Shown here piece after piece: positions 35,234 to 44,071 of a stretch of DNA of 64,000 nucleotides. The DNA is from Paraburkholderia fungorum. Lineage in GTDB: Bacteria; Pseudomonadota; Gammaproteobacteria; Burkholderiales; Burkholderiaceae. Every line of letters starts with the position of its first letter. Position 1 is the first letter of the stretch. Location of the stretch: positions 62,001-126,000 of the forward strand of contig NZ_MCAS01000045.1 in NCBI RefSeq assembly GCF_003610895.1, read 5' to 3'. The position numbers and the translations under genes are program-made. The notes under the pieces are model-generated. The model saw only the letters and a list, made by a program, of their open reading frames with translations. It had not been told where the DNA came from and did not search any database.

Positions 35234-36442
35234 TCATTCGGAGCGGCCATGATGCTGATGGTGTGTATGGCCATGGGAGGCATGATGCTCATGTCCACCG
35301 TGGTCATGCTGATCGCTTTCCATCATCCGCATCATCTCCGGGCCGCCGGTTCTGAAAAATACAAACGTCAGGACGATGAAGACTGCACCGAAGATAATGT
35401 CGAGCACGGTGGTGTAGTTGAAGGTAATCGCTGCGTCCACGACTGCCGTATGCCGTTCCGTCGGCACCCACCCAAGCGATTGGAACAACGCTTCGACCAC
35501 GAGTGCCGCTGAGACCATCGCAAGATAGAAGGTCACAGCGAGGAACACCGTCATCCGGCCGCCGTAGTACTTTCTGTAGATGTTGAGGATGGGAAGAATG
35601 ATGAGGTCGCCAAAGATGAAAGAAGCGACACCGCCGAAGCTGATACCACCATTCCACAGTACAGCGGCGAGCGGCACGTTACCCACCGAACAGGTAAACG
35701 ACGCAACAGCAATCAAGGGGCCAACAAACGCCCCCCAAATCATTGCCGCCGTCGGATGACTGACAAGGAAGAATTTCTGCCAGAAACTGTCCGGTGCCCA
35801 GGCGCCGAGCGCGCCTGCAATGAGCAACCCAATGCCGATGTCGCGCCACAGCATCGACCAGTTCATTACGTAGCTGTGGCTGATTGCTATCCATCCGTCT
35901 CTGGATGAGAGACGGTGCTTCCCGGTCCCGTGCTGTCCGGCCATCGACATGGCCGCGTGACCCTCCATGCTGCCGGCGATACCCTTGTCCGCCTGCTCGA
36001 TAGCTTCGCTTTTGAGCGAGTCTTTGAGAAAGAACCGGAAGAGCAGCACCAGAACGACAATCATGATTGGGCCACCGATGAACTCAGCGGCCGAAAATTG
36101 CCAGGAAATCAGCACCCACATCAGCACACCGAGTTCGAGCACAAGATTCGTGGCTGCGAACTGGAACGCCATCGCGGCCGTGAAGTCACCGCCCTTGCGC
36201 ACGATGGAGCGGGCCATCGCGACGGCGGCATATGAGCATGAGGAAGACGCCGCTCCGAGTAGGCTCGCGACTGTCAGCGAGCGAGGCGATGCGTCAGGCA
36301 GAAGCCTCGACATCTCAGACCTCGAGACAGCGACTTCTATCACCGCGGAAAACAGGAAACCGAGACTTAGTCCCCAGAAGATCTGCCACAACATTGTGAA
36401 GGCCATCCACAACGCGTGACCTAGGGCTGTGACAATCTGCAT
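35234..36442 (-). CDS. permease of the DUF318/ArsP-like family
   Basis: The 402-residue protein has about ten membrane helices in two halves. Each half has a cysteine- or serine-rich signature of the UPF0718/ArsP-like permeases: LLGAASSSCSYAAVAMARS and VASFTCSVGNVPLAAVLWNG. A cytosolic loop follows the first half, and the last 25 residues are His-rich (HDHGGHEHHASHGHTHHQHH), which suggests metal binding. Relatives export organoarsenicals or metals or remain uncharacterised. AAGGAGCT precedes the ATG. It is first in a minus-strand operon with DUF305 and mntH. Confidence 0.82.
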   Translation of the reverse strand: MQIVTALGHALWMAFTMLWQIFWGLSLGFLFSAVIEVAVSRSEMSRLLPDASPRSLTVASLLGAASSSCSYAAVAMARSIVRKGGDFTAAMAFQFAATNLVLELGVLMWVLISWQFSAAEFIGGPIMIVVLVLLFRFFLKDSLKSEAIEQADKGIAGSMEGHAAMSMAGQHGTGKHRLSSRDGWIAISHSYVMNWSMLWRDIGIGLLIAGALGAWAPDSFWQKFFLVSHPTAAMIWGAFVGPLIAVASFTCSVGNVPLAAVLWNGGISFGGVASFIFGDLIILPILNIYRKYYGGRMTVFLAVTFYLAMVSAALVVEALFQSLGWVPTERHTAVVDAAITFNYTTVLDIIFGAVFIVLTFVFFRTGGPEMMRMMESDQHDHGGHEHHASHGHTHHQHHGRSE

Positions 36443-37411
36443 CGCGAGCTCCTTGATGAAGACTTCTATATCAGCGCGGCGCGGCTATAGAAGTAGGTGA
36501 GAAGTAATCGCCGTAGGGTGATTTCCCGAGCTTGATGCTGTTGAGGAGCTTCAGCATCGCCTTTCCAACCCGGCTCACGCTTGCGTCGGCCAAGTTCATG
36601 ATGATCACGTTTTCATCATGAGCCGGAAGTTGAAACACGCGCATGACTCGTGACCTGCCGGATGAGAACCACGTTTCAGCTACCACAGTCAGGCGATTTG
36701 ATTAGACGATGAACGTAGGGTAAAGTCCCGCTGCCTTAATCGCGATAATCAGATGCTCCGGTGGTAACGCCGGAGTGACCTTCACAATTTTAGTGCTGAC
36801 GTTGATGTCCAGCTTTGCTGCCACGTCAACGCCGGTGACCGCGCGCGGAACCGCGCTGGCGCAGCCGACGCATTACAGATCTCTGACTTCGAACTCCATC
36901 TTTTACATCCCGTGGCAAATCAGAACCATCAGCGTGCAATTTTCCATAGCGGGAATGTCAAGCGAGACGGGCCGCCTGCTTGCGCAGTCGACCCGCGCCG
37001 GTCAGACAGGTTCAGGACGCGGAGAAAATACAGGGCAAAAGTTGCCCCGTTCTCGACAGCTTGTAAGGTTCGATCTTCCCGCGCGGCCGTTCGGTGATGG
37101 ACTTCGCCAGCAAGGCCCGGACCCGCGTATCTGGCGAAGCCGTGACATAACGAGCTCCGACGCTTGCGTGGCGGCGTACTGCGCGTAGGGCAACGAACAA
37201 GCAAGCAGCAATTCTTTGAGCCTGTGACGACTTCGCAAATTCCCGCGACGCTGAGGGCACTAGCGCTGTAAGCTGTTTCAGGAGACCCCTAATGTCCTCA
37301 CGGCGCGGGTGGGCGCACAATTGCTCATCAAGACAGGTACGGGTGGTGTTTGCAACGCCGGACTATTTGAACGTGGTACGGCGGCCAGGCACGTTTTTCT
37401 TTGGGGACCTT
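36443..37411. other. gene-poor stretch
   Basis: Nothing here is clearly coding. A 71-residue minus-strand frame (36471-36686; FQLPAHDENVIIMNLADASV, VGKAMLKLLNSIKLG) has some protein-like character but no recognised family and may be a remnant. Other frames on both strands are arginine-rich shadows. The stretch includes the promoter region of the permease operon. Confidence 0.4.
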
Positions 37412-37963
37412 ATGGATGCGTTATACCGTACTGCCGTCATGACAATTGCCGCTCTCACGTTAGCGACGGGCACAGCCTACACCGTACAGGCCGACCAGAA
37501 GACGGTCGAAGCTCGTCTTGCCGAGCCTGATACGTTTGACTTCACGAGCCTGCCACTCGCGGATGCGATCAAGGTAGTCAAAGGCAACGGCAGTCGCAAG
37601 ATCGCCGTGTTCTCGGACCCGAATTGCCCGTATTGCAAGAAGCTGGAAAACACGTTGAAGAGTATCGACAACATTACGGTTTACACGTTCCTATACCCGG
37701 TACTGACGTCGGACTCGGCGATCAAATCAAAGGCAATCTGGTGCGCAGTGGATAGAGCCGCAGCGTGGCAGTCGTGGATGATTGACAGGAAAGCTCCCGC
37801 GACGGCAGCCACCTGCGATACGACGGCCCTCGATAAGAACCTGGCGCTGGGTTGAAAGCTTGGTATCACCGGTACTCCCACGGTGTTCCTCACAGATGGG
37901 CGACGCATCATTGGCGCACTATCTTCCGATCGCCTTGAAAAGGAAATATCCGCAGTACGCTAG
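37412..37963 (+). pseudogene. DsbC-like disulfide isomerase interrupted by a stop codon
   Basis: The frame starts with a signal peptide (ALYRTAVMTIAALTLATGTA). The thioredoxin domain then has FSDPNCPYCKKLENTLKS, the DsbC/DsbG active site CPYC. At 37853-37855 an in-frame TGA interrupts LALG-stop-KLGITGTPTVFLTDGRR, and the same frame then runs on to TAG at 37961. The stop sits where relatives have arginine, so CGA to TGA is likely. The truncated product lacks the cis-proline TPT loop and should be inactive. The gene also lacks the usual DsbC N-terminal dimerisation domain. Confidence 0.8.
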
Positions 37964-38196
37964 GTACTGCGAGCGTCACGCGTTACCGGGGGCTGAGTCA
38001 TTCGGGTGGCTGGCATGAGTTGCCCGAAATTCTGCTCCACGACCGTGAGCCAGTTTTCCTGCGAAGGTTTCCGGAGGGCGGGTATGCTGCCGTTACTGCT
38101 GGTTCGCAGGCTGGGCGACGTCCCTATCGGTTTCCGATTCGCTCTCGCTACTTGCCGACAGTCGAGCGAGCGCCTATGGGCTGGATTGCCGGCGTG

Positions 38197-38472
38197 TCAA
38201 AGCGCCGCGAAATGCCAGTGCAACGCCCCGGCGAACCAGCCGTCGAGCGTGAGATGCAACGGGATCATGAACCCTTTGAAGACGGGCGACGCGTCGTGGA
38301 TGCGCCAGTCCGGGAGCACTATCACGATTGCGGCCAGCGCGTTGAGCCAGTGCGTGATCCGCAGCCAGAGCGGATGCCGGCTCTGCGGGTCAATCGTAGC
38401 AACCGTGTCATTGAAGGCATCTGGCACGTCCCAGTGGCGCTGCCTTCGTCCGGTGACGAACAGCGACGGCAC
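38197..38472 (-). pseudogene. cytochrome b561-like gene, N-terminal fragment
   Basis: The minus-strand frame contains HPLWLRITHWLNALAAIVIV and then DASPVFKGFMIPLHL and GALHWHFAAL. This is the first part of di-haem cytochrome b561-type membrane proteins, with haem-ligand histidines in the ITHWLN and LHWHFAA segments. It stops after HFAAL, where relatives continue with two or three more membrane helices. Only about 90 of roughly 170-200 residues remain. No partner molybdopterin enzyme is present. Confidence 0.65.
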
Positions 38473-39225
38473 GTATATCGTCCTGAGGCGGGTACTCGCC
38501 GTCAGTTATCGCTGCCTCCTGGTAAACCGTGTGCCCCGAGGAACGATCAGTCCATCCGGTGTTATTCCAGTCATCGACTTGCAGTGCGATCGGAACCGAT
38601 CGGGCGCTGTGCCAGCCGAGCGCCGTCCTCGCAGCGCGGCAGATCCTCAGACGGATAGCTGGTGTACGTTTTGGTCCGGATAGCGAGTGCCTCGCATACC
38701 GCGCGCGTCTTCCGCCTGCTGTTCGCGCCGCAATTATCCTCCGTGTCTTCAGGCAGGTCGGTACGCAGTTCATGGCGGTAGCCATTTCTTTGAACGAGAA
38801 TCCGACGCGTCATTCGGAGGGCGCAGCCGACGAGGTTCAAGGCACGCTACGCGACCGGCTATTGTCGATTTGCGGTTAACCCTTTGTACGGACCATCGCT
38901 ACGCCGGTCGCTTGCGATCGTGCCTGGACTGACTGGTCAATGCATCCCGATGGTCTCGCGCAAACAAAGCCGTCGGGAGTTGCGCGCCATCGAGTTCCGT
39001 CACACACGTTCCCTCGGTCTCAGCGCTCGGAGATGCAAACCGCTGCGGCCAGATACTTTGCGCTGAGGCGGGATTAATCGACGCGCGGGAGGGTTCCGCA
39101 CTCAACTTTGGACCCGGACTCCAACGGACCGTCGGAGCGCAAGCCGTTGCGCGTGTTTCTTCGCAGCACCGGTGGCGCGCTCCCGATCGCTCCCCAGCGA
39201 TTGCCATTTTCCGGGCGAGTGAGCG
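38473..39225. other. no convincing gene
   Basis: Frames on both strands are open but arginine-rich and without motifs. The part next to 38472 may be the former upstream region of the cytochrome b561 gene. Confidence 0.4.
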
Positions 39226-39663
39226 TTATCGTGCCGCCACACCCGCCTGAAAATCTGCCCGCCATGCCTGTCGCGTCTGCTGGAACTGCGCCTGATTGCG
39301 GACGATCGTATCCGCACTGGGCGGATACTCGGCGTTAAGCGTCGGAAGCAGGCCGGCTTCTTCTGCCTGCAGCAACTCAGCGCGTACCTGTGCCCGCGTC
39401 TTGCCTATGCTCGTGCTTGCGCCCGCCGCTGGCGTCCAGCTGTTACCGGTCGGGGAAGACTGCGACCCGGGATATGCGGAGGCGGCGGCAACAGCACCCG
39501 GCGTGTCCGGTTGCGAACCGGACGCCGTGATCGGGCGCGGGTACTGGTTATGCTCCGATCCGTTGGAACCACCACCACCACCGCCACCGGCGAACGCCGC
39601 TGCGGTCGCGGCCAGCAGCAGGGTTGCCACGAGGGATTGATTCAGAAGAGTACGACGTTGCAT
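39226..39663 (-). CDS. secreted DUF4148 protein, copy 1
   Basis: The 145-residue protein has a signal peptide (LLNQSLVATLLLAATAAAFA), a Gly/Ser/Pro-rich low-complexity middle and the DUF4148 segment KTRAQVRAELLQAEEAGLLP, followed by EYPPSADTIVRNQAQFQQ. DUF4148 proteins are abundant in Burkholderiaceae and of unknown function. Two more copies follow upstream on the same strand. The shared tail after the KTRAQVR segment marks local duplication. Confidence 0.8.
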   Translation of the reverse strand: MQRRTLLNQSLVATLLLAATAAAFAGGGGGGGSNGSEHNQYPRPITASGSQPDTPGAVAAASAYPGSQSSPTGNSWTPAAGASTSIGKTRAQVRAELLQAEEAGLLPTLNAEYPPSADTIVRNQAQFQQTRQAWRADFQAGVAAR

Positions 39664-39842
39664 GGTTGATTTCCTTATGTCGAGAGTTTCGTTACGCGCC
39701 CATGCGCCTAGACTGCGTTGCAAAGAAATTTGAAACAGAGCAGCAATGCAATGCGGTTGATATGTACCCGTGATGTCAGATCAGCGGCGCGGCAGTAAGG
39801 CGCCGCGCCGCGTGACCGTTCTTCAACGCCGCGCCCGCGGAC

Positions 39843-40271
39843 TTACTGTTCGCTCGCGGTAACCTGATCGCCTGCGTGCCAGGCCTGCTCGATCTGCTGG
39901 AACCGAGTCCGGTTGCGGGCGATGGTTTCGGCACTGGGCGGGTAATCATTCTTGTGAACCGGTGCGAGGCCCGCACGCTGTGCCTGCAATAGCTCTGCGC
40001 GTACCTGTGCCCGCGTCTTCCCGTAGCCCGCGCTTCCTGTCACGTTGGCCGTGCCGTCTGCGGCCCTTTCAGGGACCTTCGCCGCAGGATTTCGGTTGCT
40101 GGCCAGCGCCGTCTCCTGCGAGCGGGACGCTGCACCCGTGGCCGAAACCGCGTAAGGATTGGGATTGTGTCCCAGTCCATTGGCCTGGCCTCCCGCGGCG
40201 AATGCCGTGACGGTGGCGGACAGGAGCATCGTTGCAAAGACAGACTGTTTGAACAAAGTGATGCGTTTCAT
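39843..40271 (-). CDS. secreted DUF4148 protein, copy 2
   Basis: The 142-residue paralogue has a signal peptide (TLFKQSVFATMLLSATVTAF), a Ser/Ala/Asn-rich linker and the DUF4148 core KTRAQVRAELLQAQRAGLAP. DYPPSAETIARNRTRFQQIE completes it. It is 179 bp from copy 1 on the same strand. The signal peptide and core are closer to copy 3 than to copy 1, so the duplications probably happened in steps. Confidence 0.8.
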   Translation of the reverse strand: MKRITLFKQSVFATMLLSATVTAFAAGGQANGLGHNPNPYAVSATGAASRSQETALASNRNPAAKVPERAADGTANVTGSAGYGKTRAQVRAELLQAQRAGLAPVHKNDYPPSAETIARNRTRFQQIEQAWHAGDQVTASEQ

Positions 40272-40384
40272 GGTCGATTGCCTGAAATGAAAAGAACGTC
40301 AAATGTGTAGGTGCATTCCATGGCGACAGTCGGGGCGTCAACGTCGGCGGGGCGGCGTCGCGCGGCGACTGTCCGGCAGACGGT

Positions 40385-40861
40385 TCAGGGCAACGAGGCG
40401 TCCGCCCGCGCTCCGCCACCGCTTACCTGTTGCTCCTGCGCAGGAATGTAGCCATGCGCGCGCCAGTAAGGCTCAGCCTGCTGGAACCGGGCCTGATTGC
40501 GCGCGATGGTCGTCGCGTTGGGTGGATACCCGGTATGGCCAGCCGGGATGAGACCCATCCGCTGCGCCTGCAGTAACTCCGCACCGACCTCCGCCCGTGT
40601 CTTGCCATGGCCCGTGCCAGGGCCCACCACGGGTGCTCCCTGAGCCGCGGGGGGCAACCCGGCTCCATCTGCAGGCGGGCTGGCGGCCGCAACAACTGCC
40701 GGCGCTACCGGCTGTGCACCAGCGACCGCATACGCATGCATGGATAGGTTGTTCCTCGGTCCGGAGGGGCCGCCCCCACCCCCACCCGCGAAGGCCGTGA
40801 TGGCCGTCGACACGAGCAGGGTTGCGAAGGCGGACTGTTTGAGCAGGGTGAGATGTTTCAT
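40385..40861 (-). CDS. secreted DUF4148 protein, copy 3
   Basis: The 158-residue paralogue has a signal peptide (LTLLKQSAFATLLVSTAITA), a Gly- and Pro-rich linker and the core KTRAEVGAELLQAQRMGLIP followed by GYPPNATTIARNQARFQQAE. It differs from the other two in a longer C-terminus. With copies 1 and 2 it forms a minus-strand array. Each gene has its own start and a spacer above 100 bp, so separate promoters are possible. Confidence 0.8.
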   Translation of the reverse strand: MKHLTLLKQSAFATLLVSTAITAFAGGGGGGPSGPRNNLSMHAYAVAGAQPVAPAVVAAASPPADGAGLPPAAQGAPVVGPGTGHGKTRAEVGAELLQAQRMGLIPAGHTGYPPNATTIARNQARFQQAEPYWRAHGYIPAQEQQVSGGGARADASLP

Positions 40862-41196
40862 TGTTGATTTCCTTGATGAGAAAAAAGCGCAATGCGCAAT
40901 ACGCATCGACGACACGAACAACCTGAGTGCCAAAGCGCAAACGATGGGTCCGCGATCAGGACTTCGGCGACTTGCGGGATTTGCGAGCTTCGACTTGATC
41001 CAGCGGGTGCGACTATCCGGGTCCGGAGGCGCAGGCGGCACTCGTGCGGGCTGACGAAGACAGCCAGCGCGATGCGACACCCGCGCCTGCACGCAGCGAA
41101 CGGGCACACGTTGGGAGAAGTCTGGAAACCGTTTCGCGAATGAGCGGGATCGCGCGCCAGCTTTCGCCAGGCACGACCGACGTCAATCGCGAGAGG
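40862..41196. other. no convincing gene
   Basis: This is the upstream region of the third DUF4148 gene and the downstream region of the minus-strand CopL-like gene. No frame or strong hairpin stands out. Confidence 0.5.
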
Positions 41197-41586
41197 TCAA
41201 ATGCGAAAAACCTGGAAGAGGATGCGGGGAGGGGGAACAGCGGAAAGCAGAGCAGGTTCGGACCGGGTCGGCAGGCGCGGCCTGATCGCCAGTTCAGGGA
41301 TCGTGGAGTCGCCCCAGATCAGCGGTACCCAGGCGAGCGGCGCGGGAGGGGGTTGCTCGGCATGGTCGGGCTGGGCCGAATTGTCGCAATGTGCGTGGCA
41401 GACCGCGGCAGTATGGTGATCGCGCTGATCGCTATGGCCATCGGTGACCATGGCCGCTGTCGCAGGACCTATCGACGGAGGATGTTGCGTTGTGGCGCAG
41501 GCGTACGCCGCCACCCACAGCTGGCTGAAGAACAGCGCAACGAGTAGCGTGATAACGGTGAGCGTACGTCGGGTCTGGCGGCGCAT
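41197..41586 (-). CDS. small secreted Cys/His protein (CopL-like), CueR-controlled
   Basis: The 129-residue product begins with a basic N-terminus and a signal peptide (RTLTVITLLVALFFSQLWVA) followed by AYACATTQ. A His/Cys segment (DQRDHHTAAVCHAHCDNSAQ) and a proline-rich end (PPPRILFQVFRI) follow. Secreted proteins of this length with AAYAC after the signal occur beside copper genes (CopL-like). The divergent CueR-type promoter at 41893-41923 points to it, with a leader of about 300 nt. A possible short frame in that leader is not convincing. Confidence 0.6.
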   Translation of the reverse strand: MRRQTRRTLTVITLLVALFFSQLWVAAYACATTQHPPSIGPATAAMVTDGHSDQRDHHTAAVCHAHCDNSAQPDHAEQPPPAPLAWVPLIWGDSTIPELAIRPRLPTRSEPALLSAVPPPRILFQVFRI

Positions 41587-41892
41587 GATTCGGTCAGGCT
41601 GCCTGATGGACGTCAAGGGGAATGCACGGCAGATGTGCGAGCAGCGACCCCGCACATCCAGAAGCCCCTGCGGCGTATGCGGTCGCGCCGTCCGTCCGGT
41701 ACCCCGGTCGTGCCGTCGCCGCCTTCGCTGTTGTTGTGCACCGCATTTCTGTCGCCTCTAGTGGTTGATTTTCCTGATCGCCGCCGGTCCTGCCATTCGG
41801 ATCGTGCACGAAAAGTGGCGCCGTCGGTCGAGCGTGTCGCGGCGTTCGCGACCTCGCAGTACCACGCCGTCCCTTATCAGACGATAGACCGG

Positions 41893-41923
41893 AGTCTAGG
41901 CACTCCCATGACGGGAGTGTCAA
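41893..41923 (-). promoter_or_regulatory. CueR-type promoter driving the minus-strand CopL-like gene
   Basis: On the minus strand, TTGACA (41918-41923) and TAGACT (41893-41898) are separated by exactly 19 bp. The spacer carries the dyad CTCCC/GGGAG. A long 19-bp spacer with an internal dyad is the MerR/CueR activation architecture. It is back to back with the promoter at 41969. Confidence 0.75.
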
Positions 41924-41968
41924 GGGGCTGGGTACGTTCTGGGTGCGGCAACGCACCAGAAAAAGACC

Positions 41969-41999
41969 TTGACATTCCCGCAGCGGGAAGGTCTAGAGT
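41969..41999 (+). promoter_or_regulatory. CueR-type promoter driving cueR copy 1
   Basis: TTGACA (41969-41974) and TAGAGT (41994-41999) are 19 bp apart. The spacer includes TTCCCGC and GCGGGAA around one central base, and the outer GACCTT/AAGGTC bases extend the dyad. This is the classic CueR operator form. Transcription would run to the MerR gene at 42141 after a leader of about 135 nt. Confidence 0.8.
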
Positions 42000-42140
42000 A
42001 AATGCAGGCTCGAAAACAAGCGGGCGGAGACGGGTGTAGCGGGTTTTCCCGGCGTCGGGTCCGAAGCGTGTCATGCGACGTTTTGGCGCGGCTGACATCG
42101 CCCTGGTCCAATCGCTGTGATTTGACGTATGAGGTGCGGG

Positions 42141-42587
42141 ATGAACATTGGACAAGCGGCGAGCGCCTCGGGCGTCACGGCCAAAATGATCCGCTACTAC
42201 GAGACGATCGACCTGGTGCAAGCTGCTGGGCGCACCGATGGTGGCTACCGGATTTATGGCGACAATGATATCCACGTGCTGAGGTTCATCCGGCAGGCGC
42301 GTATGTTGGGATTTTCGATTGAGCAGATCAGACAACTGCTTTCGTTGTGGGAGAACCAGGACCGGGCGAGCGCGGAAGTCAAGGCGATCGCCACCCAACA
42401 CATTCGCGAGCTGGATACCCGGATCGCGGAACTGGTCGTGATGCGTGACACTCTCACTTATCTGGCACGGCACTGCGCAGGCGACAAGCGGCCGCGCTGT
42501 CCGATTCTGGAAGGGATCAGCCACCCGGTTACCCGACAGTTGCCGAATCAAAAAGCAGGTGGGCGCGCCGCGGCGCTTTCGTCGTGA
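42141..42587 (+). CDS. cueR: CueR-type copper-sensing MerR activator, copy 1
   Basis: The 148-residue regulator has the MerR winged helix (MNIGQAASASGVTAKMIRYY then GGYRIYGDNDIHVLRFI) and a dimerisation helix. The C-terminal loop HCAGDKRPRCPIL has two cysteines eight apart, the Cu(I)/Ag(I) site of CueR (C112/C120 in E. coli). It probably controls the two divergent promoters just upstream and the matching sites elsewhere in the window. The ATG at 42141 is preferred to the in-frame upstream codons because the family starts MNIG. Confidence 0.9.
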   Translation: MNIGQAASASGVTAKMIRYYETIDLVQAAGRTDGGYRIYGDNDIHVLRFIRQARMLGFSIEQIRQLLSLWENQDRASAEVKAIATQHIRELDTRIAELVVMRDTLTYLARHCAGDKRPRCPILEGISHPVTRQLPNQKAGGRAAALSS

Positions 42588-42647
42588 TTCGCACTAGAAA
42601 CGTGATAAAACTGGCTGAAGTGCTCCATTCTCTGTCTGAACGATGCC

Positions 42648-43025
42648 GTGAAACACGCCGCTAAATTAGTACTGTGCTTCCTGATCGCCTGGCTGCCTTT
42701 GACAGGGTTTGCCGCGCCGGTACTGGTTTGCCCGCATGTTTCGTCGTCGATGACGGGATCGCATACAGCACGACATCATCCGGCAATGCAGCAAACATCC
42801 TCCCCGGCGGGTGCAACAATGCACCCGCACACCGCCGTATTGACCATGCATCAGGCGGATTGCCACGGCGGCATGGGTAGTCTTGCCTGCAGTCTTGCGG
42901 CGATCCCCGCGACTCCGGTTGCGATTCTCGTTGCCCCCTCCACACCCATCTACGCGTCACTCGACGCCACGATACCTCCGCAATTCATTCCCGACCTTCC
43001 GCAGCGCCCACCACAAATTCTGTAA
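42648..43025 (+). CDS. small secreted His/Met/Cys protein (CopL-like), paralogue
   Basis: The product of about 125 residues starts with GTG and has a signal peptide (KLVLCFLIAWLPLTGFAAPV). VCPHVSSSM and a His/Met-rich centre (HTARHHPAMQQ; TMHQADCHGGMGSLACSLAA) follow. Its end, PQFIPDLPQRPPQIL, aligns with that of the protein at 25093. It lies upstream of the Met-rich (43196) and DUF2933 (43544) genes, exactly as 25093 does. It is probably part of a duplicated copper-binding block. Confidence 0.65.
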   Translation: MKHAAKLVLCFLIAWLPLTGFAAPVLVCPHVSSSMTGSHTARHHPAMQQTSSPAGATMHPHTAVLTMHQADCHGGMGSLACSLAAIPATPVAILVAPSTPIYASLDATIPPQFIPDLPQRPPQIL

Positions 43026-43195
43026 CACCCGTCGAGGCATCAGGCGTACGCGAGCTGTACCCGCTCGCGAGCGCGGCTTCGCGTCCGCGCACCGATGATT
43101 CGGTTTAATCATTGCGTAGAGCGATTTTCCCGTGGCGCACATGAATAACCGGCAGCCTTCAACTCCCGATTCCGGGACTGGCAAAGGAGATTGAG

Positions 43196-43450
43196 ATGAA
43201 TACCAGACGCCTGGCCGCTGTGTCGCTGGCCCTTGCGCTTTTCAGCGCGAGTGGATGGAGCGTGGCCGCTAGCCCATCGCAACCGGCAACGCACGATGGC
43301 GGCAGCTCGATGATGGGCGGAGGAATGATGAGTGGCGGGATGATGGGCCACTGTCCGATGATGGAACAACTCCCTCCGGGGAATGAAAAACTCGCCATGC
43401 AGATGCACGGTGAAATGATGAAGGCGATGGGCGACATCATGCTCAAGTAG
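43196..43450 (+). pseudogene. secreted Met-rich protein, truncated by TAG
   Basis: The 84-residue product has a signal peptide (LAAVSLALALFSASGWSVAA) and a Met/Gly cluster (SSMMGGGMMSGGMMGHCPMM). The MQMHGEMMKAMGDIMLK tail matches the intact paralogue at 25647. There LK is followed by YADRLETSPSK; here a TAG (43448-43450) replaces the tyrosine codon and the next codons, ADKIQTPPTK, stay in frame to TAA at 43481. Only the last 11 residues are lost, so a Met-rich peptide may still be made. AAAGGAGA precedes the ATG. Confidence 0.75.
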
Positions 43451-43543
43451 GCCGACAAGATCCAGACGCCACCTACGAAATAACAGGGTTGTTGCCTGTT
43501 CAATCCGGGCAACTTACCGCGACTTGCATAAAGGAGCAACACC

Positions 43544-43795
43544 ATGAAATGCAATATGAAAACAATGCTCACCACAGGGATCATCCTGCTCGCCTTGCTG
43601 GCTGCGGCCTATGCGGCGTTGCCTCAGTTCCGCTCGCTCGTGCTGAGCCTCGGGCCATCCCTGCTGTTCCTGCTGTGTCCGTTGTCCATGATCTTCATGA
43701 TGGCAGGCATGCGTTCAAAGAAGGACGATCATCGTTCGTCTCCGAGCGACGCAGCGCAGGATTCGCAGCCGCCTCAATCGCGTATCACCAGGTAG
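43544..43795 (+). CDS. DUF2933 small membrane protein, copy 2
   Basis: The 83-residue protein has a Lys-rich start, a first hydrophobic helix (GIILLALLAAAYAAL) and a second one ending LFLLCPLSMIFMM. It aligns through most of its length with the copies at 26021 and 63262. The tail is charged (KKDDHRSS). AAGGAG precedes the ATG by eight bases. As in the first module, it follows a Met-rich secreted protein. Confidence 0.75.
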   Translation: MKCNMKTMLTTGIILLALLAAAYAALPQFRSLVLSLGPSLLFLLCPLSMIFMMAGMRSKKDDHRSSPSDAAQDSQPPQSRITR

Positions 43796-44071
43796 TGGTC
43801 TGCGACGGCAAACGTGCTGGACGAACGCACCATCGTGCGCGTTCGTCCCGGCAGGGGACATCCACGCGATTATTCCCATGATTGCAGGCGTCATGTCGTC
43901 GCCTTAACTTTGATGACGTGCGGCAGATGCGCAGCAGACACGTGCCGGATAGGCAGGCTGTGGGAAGAAGAGACCCCGGCAGCGAGTTGCACGGCCGAAC
44001 CTCAGCAAGAAGACGTATTACGTCAGCAATCCGAAAAATCCGCTGGCGATGATCGAACAAAGGAGGGAAAA

